In this document: piece after piece, positions 18,901 through 26,993 of the stretch
Numbering within the stretch: position 1 is the first letter of the stretch
Layout: each line of letters opens with the position of its first letter
NCBI GenBank assembly: GCA_029210585.1
Contig: JARGFP010000025.1
Location: 1-60,181, forward strand
Source: Bacteroidales bacterium
GTDB taxonomy: Bacteria; Bacteroidota; Bacteroidia; Bacteroidales; GCA-2748055
Length of the DNA: 60,181 nt
Reading direction: 5' to 3'
The notes under the pieces: generated by a model
Database searches by the model: none
Told to the model about the DNA's origin: nothing
What the model saw: the letters and a program-made list of their open reading frames with translations, nothing else
Translations under genes and position numbers: made by a program

Positions 18901-19078
18901 TCCGCTGACCTTCGGGTTCGGTGAAAGTGCTTCACTGCGTTCACCCATGGCCTTGGCGGTGATTGGCGGACTGGTCACTTCCACGCTGCTGACCCTGGTG
19001 GTGATCCCGAGTATATACATGTTGCTGGCACGACTGGAACCCAAACGCGCACAAATGAACACGGAGGAAAGTGAATAA
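15983..19078 (+). CDS. RND efflux transporter permease (AcrB/HAE family)
   Basis: The 1031-residue pump is of full RND length, with 12 expected membrane helices and two large periplasmic loops. The TM4 proton-relay region reads LGAGMLVDNAIVVLENI, keeping the first Asp of AcrB's pair (Asp407) but with Asn at the second. The TM10-equivalent segment reads GIAVNDSIILVDAIN. TLTTILALLPLTFGFGE and the N-terminal FSVRYPVTVSMIIL are also typical. It is likely to pump a hydrophobic or amphipathic compound out through the adaptor and TolC by proton antiport. The next gene starts inside its 3' end (8-bp overlap, GTG 19071 preceded by GGAGG), one of few clear ribosome sites in the window. Confidence 0.94.
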   Translation: MLQSITRFSVRYPVTVSMIILATLLLGYISFGKLGIDLFPNLHSPRLFVEIRSGERPPEEMEDRFVDRIEALAIRQSGVVNVASVSRVGVAQIEVEYAWEKDMNEAFLDLSKALAVFNQDEELDEMNITQFDPNADPVMLVAFRHREHSNLDELRSVAGNYVRNELIRLEGIADVSVDGAGEMEVLIETSDYLLESYNIDLATITARINSYNQNISGGSIVEMGRRYIVRGLSELEQISDLKDVIIRMAPSGEEGERVPVLLRDVASVSYSPKEQENAVTLNGAACIGLSIYKEMRYNTVKAVDDLREALEEMEKALPGYTFTVVEDQGNFISGAIGEVRDSLIGGILLAVFVLMLFLRRIGPTAIVSIAIPISIIATFVLMYFTGLTLNIMTLGGLALGAGMLVDNAIVVLENIFRNHEAGKSTDDAAVSGTSQVGGAIIASTLTTIVVFIPIVYLHGASGELFREQAITVAFSLLCSLFVAILIIPMLYFRLYRKRHPFAGKARSSVKFTGYGRLLGRILDRNVWVLLGAALLMAGGWFMLKQTGSEFMPRTDAREFYVDPRMPEGTRLERTMGAVQSMEEIIRGVAGDAVEMIYSEIGPASGLASGGENVFDDQNMATIKVLLKDEGAANTAAVITTLSSYYDGALNYMVRFRQEETALQTILGTAGAPLVVELRGKDMEVLEQLTLPVMEKLHGIEGVYNIASSIEGGAPEVEILIDRYQAGLMNVDVNTLITRVSEKLQGVDAGEMNVKGELTDITVKLGELSLRELEMLTIEVNNATVLLRELADIRIGTAPREILHNNQNRIVEITADLAEDVPLDRMAVLIEVALSEMDFPPDYTYRISGEEAMRKDSVGNLLFALLLSLVLVYMVLAAQFESLLHPFTILLTVPLAVVGAVAVFFIMGKALNIMAIIGIIMLVGIAVNDSIILVDAINQFRREGMALKDSIIAAGQRRIRPIIMTTLTTILALLPLTFGFGESASLRSPMALAVIGGLVTSTLLTLVVIPSIYMLLARLEPKRAQMNTEESE

Positions 19079-22000
19079 ACATTTTATCATACAGCGGAAA
19101 GTACTTATTTCCATGGTGTTCGTGGCCACCACGATGCTGGGATATATATCGTACCAGCAGCTGAACATGGAAATCATTCCCAATGCAGATCTTCCCGTAT
19201 TGTTTGTCCAGGTGAACGCGCGGAACGATATGACCCCTGAATACATGGAGCAGGAGGCAGTCATCCCGGTGGAAGCCGCAGTGGCAGCCCTCGATAATAT
19301 CGAGCGGATCGAGTCCACCGCAGGACGAAGAAGGGGGATCGTGGTGATCTATTATGAAAAGCGCACGGACCTGAAATATGCCTACCTGAAGCTGGATGAG
19401 CGTATCGCTGCCCTCCGCCACACCCTTCCGGAAGAATTTACACTCCAGGTGGAGAAGGTAGATACCGAGACCAGGACCAGTATCCTGATGAACCTCCAGG
19501 CCCTGGGAGAGGGAGGGGTCGACCGGGTACGGAATTTCGTGGACCAGCATATCACGCCCGAACTGCTGAATATCGAAGGCGTGGCGACGGTGAACGTTTA
19601 CGGGGGCAGGCAGAAATCGGTGGACATCATCCTCAACAGGGAAATGTGCGATGCCTACCGCATCTCCCCTTCACGGGTGCGGAATGTCCTTTCACGCAAT
19701 ATGAACCTGCGGCAGTACGGGGGAATGATCCGGGAGAAGGGGCTCCGCTATTTCGTGTACCTCAATGCTGAATATGACGAGATCTCCCAGATCGAGGAAC
19801 TGGTGGTCGGACAGGGCAGGAACGCGGTGCAGCTGAAAGATATCGCGACGGTTTTCTATGGAGAAAAGGAGGAGGAGAGCATCAGCCGCATCAACGGGAT
19901 GGATGCCGTATCGATCCAGGTGGTGCACGATGCCCAGGCCAATATCATTGACCTGTCGCATGAAGTGCGGGACAGGATCAGTCAGCTGAACAGGGCCAAT
20001 GCACTGTTCGGGATTGAGATCATTATCCAGGACGACACGGCGGAGACCATGGAAAGCAATATCGACCAGATCATCAACCTGGCGCTCCTTGGCGGACTGC
20101 TGGCGGTTTTCGTGTTGTGGGTGTTCCTCCGGAATATCCGCCTCGTGGTGGTCGTCGCACTGGCCATGCCGGTTTCGGTCTTCACAGCGTTTAATTTCTT
20201 TTTTGCCGCCGACATCTCCATCAACTCGCTTACCCTTATGGGTATCGCCCTGGCTGTTGGGATGTTGCTGGACACCTCGATCGTGGTACTGGAAAATATT
20301 TACCGGCTCAGGTCCGCCGGCATGGGAAACACTGCTTCCGTGGTTCAGGGCACCAGGGAGGTATGGCGTGCCATCGTGGCCGCAACGCTCACCACCATCG
20401 CGGTTTTTGTCCCGTTCCTGTTCTCTTCCGATTTCCTGATCAGGTTGTTCGGAAAACACATCGGGGTGTCGATCATCTCCACCCTCATTGTATCGCTGCT
20501 GGTCTCCCTGCTGCTGATCCCCATGGTGGTGCATGTAATCATTACACGCAGCAGGCGGACAGAGAAAGCGGTGTACAAGGAAGTGTCGATGGATAACCGT
20601 GGCATCAGTTTCTACCTCTCTTTGCTGAAGACCGCCATGCGCAATCCCGGGCCGGTGATCATCGGGGTGGTGGTGCTTTTCTTTGCCACCATTTTGATTT
20701 CCTTGTCGGTCTCCGTCAACCAGCTGAGTGAACTGGAAACCGACCAGATCGACCTGTATGTAACCATGCGCACGGGGGCAACGCTGGAAGCCACCGATGA
20801 AGTGGTGGTACGGATCGAGCAGGTGCTCATGGCAGTGGAGGAAGGGAAGGAGGTCATCTCCAGCATCGAGGAAGAGGAGGCGATGGTTTCCCTGCTGCTG
20901 AAGGAGGATTACCGGTCGGTGAACAAACGGTCCTTCAGCGAGATACAATCTGACATCATGAAAAAGCTGGAAGATATTGAGGTTGCCGACATTGCCACCT
21001 CGGCATCGGAGAGCTCCGGGGGGTCGAGGGGCGGCGGGGGTGGCAATGCCGGCGGGACATCGGGGTTCCAGCGTTTGATGGGGATCGGGGAAGACGAAGA
21101 ATACCTTGTGATGAAAGGCCAGGATTTTGAGCTGATGGTGGAAGTGGCAGAGGATATCGAGTCCTACCTGGAGGAGCTGGATAATATCCGGTCGGTCAGG
21201 ATCTCGGTGCGGGAAAACCAGCCCGAGGTGCACCTGGACCTGAACAGCCTGCTGATGTCGGACTACGGGATCACGGTCAGTGAAGTGCGTGAGGAACTGG
21301 GCGTGTTCCAGAATCAGATCGGTTCGGGTGTGACTTTCCGCCAGGACGACGAGGAATACGAGATCGTGATCAGCTACGATGATGCTGACGAACAGGAGCG
21401 CACGGACAAGACCATCACGGAGCTGCGGGAACTGGATATTCCGGATGCCGAACAGGAAAGCAGCTATGAGCTGCAAAGCATTTCCGATGTTTATTTTGCC
21501 CGCGGGATGCGGGAGATATCGCGGATCAACCAGGAAAAGCGGGTGGAACTGCGTTACCGTTTCGAGGAGGATGTCTACGAATCCAATGAGCTGCTGGAAT
21601 ATGCACGCACTGAAATCGCTGATGTCATTGAAAACGCAAACATCCCCTCCGGAGTAGCACTGGAAATGGTGCAGGAGGATTCCGGGCTGGATGCGTTCCG
21701 GTCGCTGTTCATCATAGCCCTGTTGCTGGTGTATATGATTCTCGCAGCGATCTTCGAGTCGTTCGTGACCCCATTCGTGTTGCTGCTTTCGATCCCGTTT
21801 GCGGCCATCGGGTCCTTCTTCCTGCTCACCGTTACCGGCAACTCCCTGTTCAATGCCAACACCCTCATGGGGTTCATGATCCTGCTGGGAGTGGTGGTCA
21901 ACAATGCCATTATCCTGATCGATTTTATCAATATTTTGCGCAGTCGTGGGTACAGGAAGCACCGGGCGATCATGCTCGGGGGAATGTCGCGCGTGCGTCC

Positions 22001-23942
22001 CATCCTGATCACCACCATCACCACCTGTGTGGCCATGGTCCCGCTGGCCATGGGGCAGGCCGAATACGTGAAAGCAATTGGTCCCCCGTTTGCCATCACG
22101 GTGATTGGCGGACTGAGTGTAAGTACCGTGCTGACACTGGTATTCATCCCGATGCTGTACAACGGACTGGAGCAGACGATGGCCTGGTTCCGCAGTCTCA
22201 GGCTGTTGACGCGGATCAGCCTGGTGGTGCTGGAGGTGGCCGGGATCGTGCTGGTACAGTATTTCGTGGATCCGTTCATGTGGCGGGTTGCTGCCTGGCT
22301 GCTCGTTGTGGTGGGAATCCCGCTTGGGTACTGGTTTGTGGCAAGCAGCCTGCGGAAGGCCACGGAGCGGATCATTCCGGATGAAGAGGAGCTGCGGATC
22401 GAGATCGCCAACCTGGTGAAGATCTACGGCAGGGAAAGCAAGGTTGTTCGGGAGTTCAGATCCGGCAGGCGCAGGCAGTTGGTGCGCCGAGGCACCCGGA
22501 CCGGTGGCGTTTCCGATGGCCTGTCCGATGATATGGCGTCCGGCAATTTCCCCGGAGACAGTCGTTCCGGCGGCATCACTGAAGGAGAGGGGTCCGGAAG
22601 CTTGTCCGGTGGTGGTCGTGCTGATGGCGGTCGCTCCGACGGCAGTAGTGCTGATAGTGGTCGCTCTGATGGTCGCCGGTCTTTTGTCCGGCCGAATGTT
22701 GATGCCCTGGTGTGGCAGGTCCCGCTGCTGGCTTTCCTGGTCTACTTTTCGTGGTTTTACCTGGTGAGCAGTTTCTGGCAGTGGGTCACATCGGTCATTG
22801 TTTACGGGTATGTACTTATTATTATTGATAGTTTCCGGAAATATTACACCCAACGATGGCTCTCCTGGCTGAAGCGCGTCATTCAGTATGCAGGGCCCAT
22901 CGTTGTGCTCCTTATGTTCTTTGGTACATGGGACAATACTTTTTTGTCTGTTTTTACCGGAACCGTTTGGTACCTGGTGCTTGCCACGGATCATGTGGCA
23001 CGGCGTGTCAGGGAGTCCGGTTTTGATGCAAAGTGTGTCAGGAAAATATTCCGCTGGTTTTTCCTTTTGGTGCAGCTGATCCCCGGTATCGGGAGCCGCC
23101 GGGATACCTTCAAGGCGTTGAAAGGGGTGTCCCTGGAGATCGGAACGGGGATGTTCGGATTGCTCGGTCCCAACGGTGCCGGGAAATCCACTATGATACG
23201 CATTATCTGCGGGATCCTGGACCAGAGCTACGGGAAGATATGGATCAACGGGATCGATACCCAGGAGCGCAGGGAAGAGTTGCAGGGGCTGATCGGCTAT
23301 TTGCCGCAGGAATTCGGCATGTACGAGAACATGTCGGCATGGGCGTACCTGGATTACCAGGCGATGCTGAAGGGGATCACAGATGTGGAGACCCGGGAGC
23401 AGCGGATCCGCGAGGTGCTGGAGGCGGTCCATATGTGGGAGCACCGGAAAAAGAAGATCGGCACCTATTCTGGCGGGATGAAGCAGCGGATCGGGATTGC
23501 CCAGGTATTGCTGCACCTGCCGCGGATCCTGGTGGTAGATGAGCCCACTGCCGGACTGGATCCCAGGGAGCGGATCCGGTTCAGGAACCTGCTGGTGGAG
23601 CTGAGCCGCAGCCGGATCGTTATTTTCTCCACCCACATCATCGAGGACATTTCCAGTTCCTGTACCACCATGGCGGTGATCAACAGGGGAGAGGTGCTGT
23701 TCAGCGGGACACCTGCTGAGATGACGGACCTGGCCCGGGGCAGGGTGTGGAAAGTTTCCCTCGACGCAGGCACATTTGAAGAAGAAACGCGTGACAAAGT
23801 GATCATTCACCACATGCGGGACGGCAGCAGGGTGCGGGCGCGCTGTCTTTCAGGGAAGCAACCCTTTGAAGGGGCATCGCCGGAGGTGCCGATGCTTGAG
23901 GATGCCTATTTGTGGTTGCTGCAGAAAAACAAAGAAAATTAA
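19071..23942 (+). CDS. RND transporter permease fused to a membrane-inserted ABC ATPase domain
   Basis: A single 1623-codon frame. Residues 1 to about 1040 form an RND pump: LAVGMLLDTSIVVLENIY in TM4 keeps one acidic residue, and GVVVNNAIILIDFIN is the TM10 region; a Gly-rich loop lies near 646-665. Residues about 1343-1590 are a complete ABC ATPase: Walker A GPNGAGKST at about 1366, Q-loop LPQEF, signature YSGGMKQR at about 1466, Walker B VVDEPTAGLDP at about 1486 and H-loop STHI. Between them are two helices, then LRIEIANLVKIYG (1108-1120), which looks like the ATPase's first strand, a Ser/Gly/Asp-rich linker (about 1142-1205) and about four to five more membrane helices. The reading frame is continuous with uniform codon use. 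It overlaps the preceding RND gene and ends 6 bp before an ABC-2 permease. Confidence 0.9.
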   Translation: MNKHFIIQRKVLISMVFVATTMLGYISYQQLNMEIIPNADLPVLFVQVNARNDMTPEYMEQEAVIPVEAAVAALDNIERIESTAGRRRGIVVIYYEKRTDLKYAYLKLDERIAALRHTLPEEFTLQVEKVDTETRTSILMNLQALGEGGVDRVRNFVDQHITPELLNIEGVATVNVYGGRQKSVDIILNREMCDAYRISPSRVRNVLSRNMNLRQYGGMIREKGLRYFVYLNAEYDEISQIEELVVGQGRNAVQLKDIATVFYGEKEEESISRINGMDAVSIQVVHDAQANIIDLSHEVRDRISQLNRANALFGIEIIIQDDTAETMESNIDQIINLALLGGLLAVFVLWVFLRNIRLVVVVALAMPVSVFTAFNFFFAADISINSLTLMGIALAVGMLLDTSIVVLENIYRLRSAGMGNTASVVQGTREVWRAIVAATLTTIAVFVPFLFSSDFLIRLFGKHIGVSIISTLIVSLLVSLLLIPMVVHVIITRSRRTEKAVYKEVSMDNRGISFYLSLLKTAMRNPGPVIIGVVVLFFATILISLSVSVNQLSELETDQIDLYVTMRTGATLEATDEVVVRIEQVLMAVEEGKEVISSIEEEEAMVSLLLKEDYRSVNKRSFSEIQSDIMKKLEDIEVADIATSASESSGGSRGGGGGNAGGTSGFQRLMGIGEDEEYLVMKGQDFELMVEVAEDIESYLEELDNIRSVRISVRENQPEVHLDLNSLLMSDYGITVSEVREELGVFQNQIGSGVTFRQDDEEYEIVISYDDADEQERTDKTITELRELDIPDAEQESSYELQSISDVYFARGMREISRINQEKRVELRYRFEEDVYESNELLEYARTEIADVIENANIPSGVALEMVQEDSGLDAFRSLFIIALLLVYMILAAIFESFVTPFVLLLSIPFAAIGSFFLLTVTGNSLFNANTLMGFMILLGVVVNNAIILIDFINILRSRGYRKHRAIMLGGMSRVRPILITTITTCVAMVPLAMGQAEYVKAIGPPFAITVIGGLSVSTVLTLVFIPMLYNGLEQTMAWFRSLRLLTRISLVVLEVAGIVLVQYFVDPFMWRVAAWLLVVVGIPLGYWFVASSLRKATERIIPDEEELRIEIANLVKIYGRESKVVREFRSGRRRQLVRRGTRTGGVSDGLSDDMASGNFPGDSRSGGITEGEGSGSLSGGGRADGGRSDGSSADSGRSDGRRSFVRPNVDALVWQVPLLAFLVYFSWFYLVSSFWQWVTSVIVYGYVLIIIDSFRKYYTQRWLSWLKRVIQYAGPIVVLLMFFGTWDNTFLSVFTGTVWYLVLATDHVARRVRESGFDAKCVRKIFRWFFLLVQLIPGIGSRRDTFKALKGVSLEIGTGMFGLLGPNGAGKSTMIRIICGILDQSYGKIWINGIDTQERREELQGLIGYLPQEFGMYENMSAWAYLDYQAMLKGITDVETREQRIREVLEAVHMWEHRKKKIGTYSGGMKQRIGIAQVLLHLPRILVVDEPTAGLDPRERIRFRNLLVELSRSRIVIFSTHIIEDISSSCTTMAVINRGEVLFSGTPAEMTDLARGRVWKVSLDAGTFEEETRDKVIIHHMRDGSRVRARCLSGKQPFEGASPEVPMLEDAYLWLLQKNKEN
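22494..22682 (+). repeat. Low-complexity Ser/Gly/Asp/Arg linker within the RND-ABC fusion gene
   Basis: About 63 codons encode short degenerate repeats such as GRADGGRSDGSSADSGRSDG, with DNA units like GGTCGCTCTGATGG. The linker separates the putative first ATPase strand from the extra membrane helices. Similar low-complexity insertions occur in purL and in the class A PBP gene of this window. Confidence 0.7.
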
Positions 23943-23948
23943 AGGAAT

Positions 23949-24659
23949 ATGCTGGGATACAAATCTTTCATCATCAACCTGTTTCGCCTGGCAAAGTACA
24001 ACATGCGGATCATTTTCGGCGGAAAATTCGGTTATTTCATACTGGCCGCATTGATTTTTTTCCTGTTGTTCGGAACGATCATGGCCTTCGAGGACAGCGA
24101 GATGGACCTGGGCGATATCTACGGCATCCTCCTCTTTCCGGCTATCCTGCTGGTCTTTTACCCGACGGCCTTTGGTATTCAGAATGATGCGGACCAGCGG
24201 ACCCTGGAAATCATCTTCGGTATACCCGATTACCGCTACAAGGTTTGGTTATTGCGGTTTTTCATGGTGCTGGTACTGGTGTTCATCCTGCTGATCCCGT
24301 TTGCATCGATCGCGTATTATGCGTTAATGAGTTTCCCGCTGTTCAGGATGGTTTTCCAGCTGATGGTGCTCGTGCTGTTCACCTCCTCGCTTGGGTTCAT
24401 GATCTCCACGCTGGTGAAGAGCGGCAACGCTGCCGCAGTGATCATGGTTGTCATCGGGCTGGCTTTTTTGATCCTGGGCGAACCCCTGGAGGGGTCGAAG
24501 TGGAACATCTTCCTGAACCCGTTCAACATTCCCCGGGATGTCAATGACCTGGTATGGCAGGAAACCATTCGTCAGAACAGGCTTTTCATGGGGCTGACCA
24601 GTGTGGGGTTCATCCTGTCCGGACTGCTGAACCTCCAGAAAAGGGAGCGGTTCCTGTAA
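23949..24659 (+). CDS. ABC-2 type transporter permease, last gene of the ABC-RND operon
   Basis: The 236-residue membrane protein has about six helices. DADQRTLEIIFGIPDYRYKVWLLRF, between the second and third helices, is the usual cytoplasmic coupling segment of short ABC-2 permeases. NMRIIFGGKFGYFILAALIF near the N-terminus and a glycine-containing helix (AAVIMVVIGLAFLILGEPL) also fit. The gene starts 6 bp after the RND-ABC fusion, so it most likely supplies the membrane partner for the fused ATPase, as the permease at 9852 does for the first ATPase. No further co-directional gene follows. Confidence 0.85.
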   Translation: MLGYKSFIINLFRLAKYNMRIIFGGKFGYFILAALIFFLLFGTIMAFEDSEMDLGDIYGILLFPAILLVFYPTAFGIQNDADQRTLEIIFGIPDYRYKVWLLRFFMVLVLVFILLIPFASIAYYALMSFPLFRMVFQLMVLVLFTSSLGFMISTLVKSGNAAAVIMVVIGLAFLILGEPLEGSKWNIFLNPFNIPRDVNDLVWQETIRQNRLFMGLTSVGFILSGLLNLQKRERFL

Positions 24660-24909
24660 ATGGAAGTCATTTCGCGGCAATGCCCTTGACAGGCAGATTT
24701 ATTCAATTGATCCGTTCAGGATACGCAGATTCCATCCAAAGATCCGTTCCTCTTGCAAATTTCCTTTCAATTGATCGGTTCCGGCCGCAAAGACGCCTTC
24801 TGCCTGTTGTTTGCAGTTCTGCCAAATCCTGCGGATGCAAAATGCAGGGAGGGAGGTTGGTTGTTCCCTTCACCTGCCGCGCTCCAGGGGAAGGAGGGGT
24901 TTGTCCGGA
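24660..24909. other. Convergent intergenic region, no feature seen
   Basis: These 250 bp separate the end of the ABC-RND operon from the convergent kefC-like gene. An open frame crosses it but has no protein-family pattern, and I see no clear terminator hairpin with a T-run. Confidence 0.5.
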
Positions 24910-26841
24910 TTACTTTTTTCCGGCACTTTCACTATTGTTTTGTGCGGCTGCTTCTGCTGCTTCTTCACGCCGCGAGGTATTGTCCCAGGCGGTGTCAAAG
25001 GCATGGATGGACTGTTGCATTTCTGATTTCAGGAGGTCTTCGAGTTCGTTGGCGAACCGCATGGATTCACTGAGGTATTTCTTTTCGTCCTCCTCATAGT
25101 GTTTGAAGAGTTCCTTTTCGATGGCGTTGTTATGGTGCCTGAAAATTTTTGCCGCCCGGTGCGCCTGGTAGGGATTGAAACCAAGCTTCACCAGTGTTTT
25201 GATCCCCACGTGCAGGGAGGCACTGAACGTTTCGTGTTCGTAATTGGTGATGCCTCTTTTCAGGTACTCATAGGCATGCTGCTTGCTCACGGCCCTCCCG
25301 ATGAGTTCAAGGTGGGGGTAATCCCGCTGGGCAAGGTCGGCAATCTTCAGTGCCTTCGATATGTCATCCACTGCGATCACCAGTGCTTTTGCGGTATCAC
25401 ATCCTGCGGCATGCAGCAACCCGGGACGCGTGGCGTCCCCGTAATATACCTTGAATCCAAATTTTCTAAGTACCTGTATATTGTCAGGATTATCGTCCAG
25501 CACCGTGGCGGTGAAGCCATTGGCAATGAGCAACCTGCCAACGACCACGCCAAACCTGCCGAAGCCTGCGATGATCACGGGCGTTTCCCCGTCGTCGATC
25601 ACGTCTGCCACCTGTTCATTGGTGCTATCCTCCATCATAGGCAGGATCAACTTTTCATTCAGGAGCAACAGCAGCGGTGTGGAAGCCATGGAGAGCGCCA
25701 CGACGATCAGCAGGATTCCTGAGGCTTCCAGACTGAGGACCTGGTTTTGCATGGAATAGGAGATCAATACAAAGGCAAATTCCCCGCCCTGTGCCAGGAC
25801 AAGGGAAAACAGCATACCCTGTCCGCCGCGCAGTCTGAACGCACGGCCCAGCAGGAAAAGTACGATGAATTTTACCACGATCAGGATGACCAGCAAAGCA
25901 ATTATCAGTCCGGGCTGGTTGAGCAGCAGGTTGAAGTCAATGCTTGCCCCGACAGCGAGGAAGAACAGTCCCAGCAGAAGTCCCTTGAAGGGTTCAATAT
26001 TCGCCTCCAGTTCGTGCCGGTATTCATTGTCTGCCAGCACCACACCCGCCAGGAACGCCCCGAGGGCAGGAGAGAGTCCCACCAGGTCCATCACCACTGC
26101 GATGGCCACGATGAGCAGCAGTGCGGTAGCGGTAAATATTTCCCTCAGACCCGTCTGGGCAATGAACCGGAAGATGTAGCGTGACAGGAATCTTCCTACC
26201 AGGACGATCCCGGTGATTACGACGAGGATGAGTCCCACCTTGAACCATCCCTCGATGGCTATTCCTGCAAAAGTCCTCACAGCTTCGTCGTGTTGACCGG
26301 CGGCCCCTGCGCCATGTATTTCAGAAGCCAGCAGCGGCAGCAGTGCCAGGATCGGTATCACCGCAATGTCCTGCATGAGCAGTACCGAGAAAGAAGCCTG
26401 TCCGGCCGATGTTTTTATTTGTCCGCGTTCCACCAGGGTTTGCAGGATCATGGCGGTAGATGAAAGTGCCAGGATCAGCCCGATGGCAAGTGCTTCATTG
26501 ATGGTTTGACGGAACGCCAGTGCAATTGCCCCGATGAGTGTCGTGGTGACCAACAGTTGAAGTCCACCGAGTCCGAATATGGACCTGCGCATTTGCCAGA
26601 GCAGGCTTGGGCGCAGTTCCAGCCCGATCAGGAACAGCATCATCACCACGCCAAATTCGGCGAAGTGCATGACATCCTCTCCCTCTTCCCCGATGAGTCC
26701 GAGCACAAACGGTCCGATGATGATTCCGGCCACGAGGTAGCCCAGTACGGAGCCAAATCCCAGTCGCTTTGCGATCGGGACCGAGATGACGGCTGCGGTC
26801 AGGTATACCAGCGCCTGGAAAAAGAAACTCTGATCGTGCAT
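24910..26841 (-). CDS. KefB/KefC-type glutathione-regulated K+/H+ antiporter with RCK domain
   Basis: The 643-residue protein is a CPA2 antiporter. Residues about 1-390 hold 12 to 13 helices with GYLVAGIIIGPF, LIGLELRPSLLW and SSTAMILQTLVERGQ (Kef-specific). ALGAFLAGVVLADNEYRHELEANIEPFKGLLLGLFF also matches KefC. Residues about 415-530 form the TrkA-N/RCK Rossmann domain (IIAGFGRFGVVVGRLL, VLDDNPDNI, GDATRPGLLHAAG). A charged, Ala-rich tail follows. Such systems release K+ and acidify the cytoplasm under electrophile stress. The gene lies 112 bp downstream of a KefF/KefG-type oxidoreductase gene in the same direction, which strongly supports the call. Confidence 0.93.
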   Translation of the reverse strand: MHDQSFFFQALVYLTAAVISVPIAKRLGFGSVLGYLVAGIIIGPFVLGLIGEEGEDVMHFAEFGVVMMLFLIGLELRPSLLWQMRRSIFGLGGLQLLVTTTLIGAIALAFRQTINEALAIGLILALSSTAMILQTLVERGQIKTSAGQASFSVLLMQDIAVIPILALLPLLASEIHGAGAAGQHDEAVRTFAGIAIEGWFKVGLILVVITGIVLVGRFLSRYIFRFIAQTGLREIFTATALLLIVAIAVVMDLVGLSPALGAFLAGVVLADNEYRHELEANIEPFKGLLLGLFFLAVGASIDFNLLLNQPGLIIALLVILIVVKFIVLFLLGRAFRLRGGQGMLFSLVLAQGGEFAFVLISYSMQNQVLSLEASGILLIVVALSMASTPLLLLLNEKLILPMMEDSTNEQVADVIDDGETPVIIAGFGRFGVVVGRLLIANGFTATVLDDNPDNIQVLRKFGFKVYYGDATRPGLLHAAGCDTAKALVIAVDDISKALKIADLAQRDYPHLELIGRAVSKQHAYEYLKRGITNYEHETFSASLHVGIKTLVKLGFNPYQAHRAAKIFRHHNNAIEKELFKHYEEDEKKYLSESMRFANELEDLLKSEMQQSIHAFDTAWDNTSRREEAAEAAAQNNSESAGKK

Positions 26842-26905
26842 GTTGTTATGTTTTTGTCCAAAAGGTTATATGGATGCGTTCAGTATGTTATTTCGTATAG
26901 TCAAG

Positions 26906-26993
26906 CAGGTTTTATGATTCAGTCCTGCAGGTTATATGGTTCAGTACAACAGGTTATATTGGTAAGTCCAGCAGGTTGTTTATATAGGTTGTT
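26906..26993. repeat. Degenerate 22-bp tandem repeat between the kefG- and kefC-like genes
   Basis: Units beginning CAGGTTnTATnnTTCAGT start at 26906, 26928, 26950 and 26972, with a looser copy near 26863. The last units extend into the 3' coding end of the oxidoreductase gene (stop at 26954), so its final residues are encoded by repeat DNA. Confidence 0.7.

Noticed and set aside
22300-23100. Possible assembly chimera joining an RND gene and an ABC gene
   Set aside because: The frame is continuous, codon use is uniform, both neighbours fit the same operon, and the intervening helices and linker are unlike a random join. Read mapping would settle it.
19692-23813. Open frame of about 1370 codons on the minus strand, opposite the RND-ABC fusion gene
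   Set aside because: It is the antisense shadow of a strongly supported gene. Its translation is rich in His, Gln, Pro and Asp with no domain pattern, as expected from GC-biased third codon positions on the other strand.
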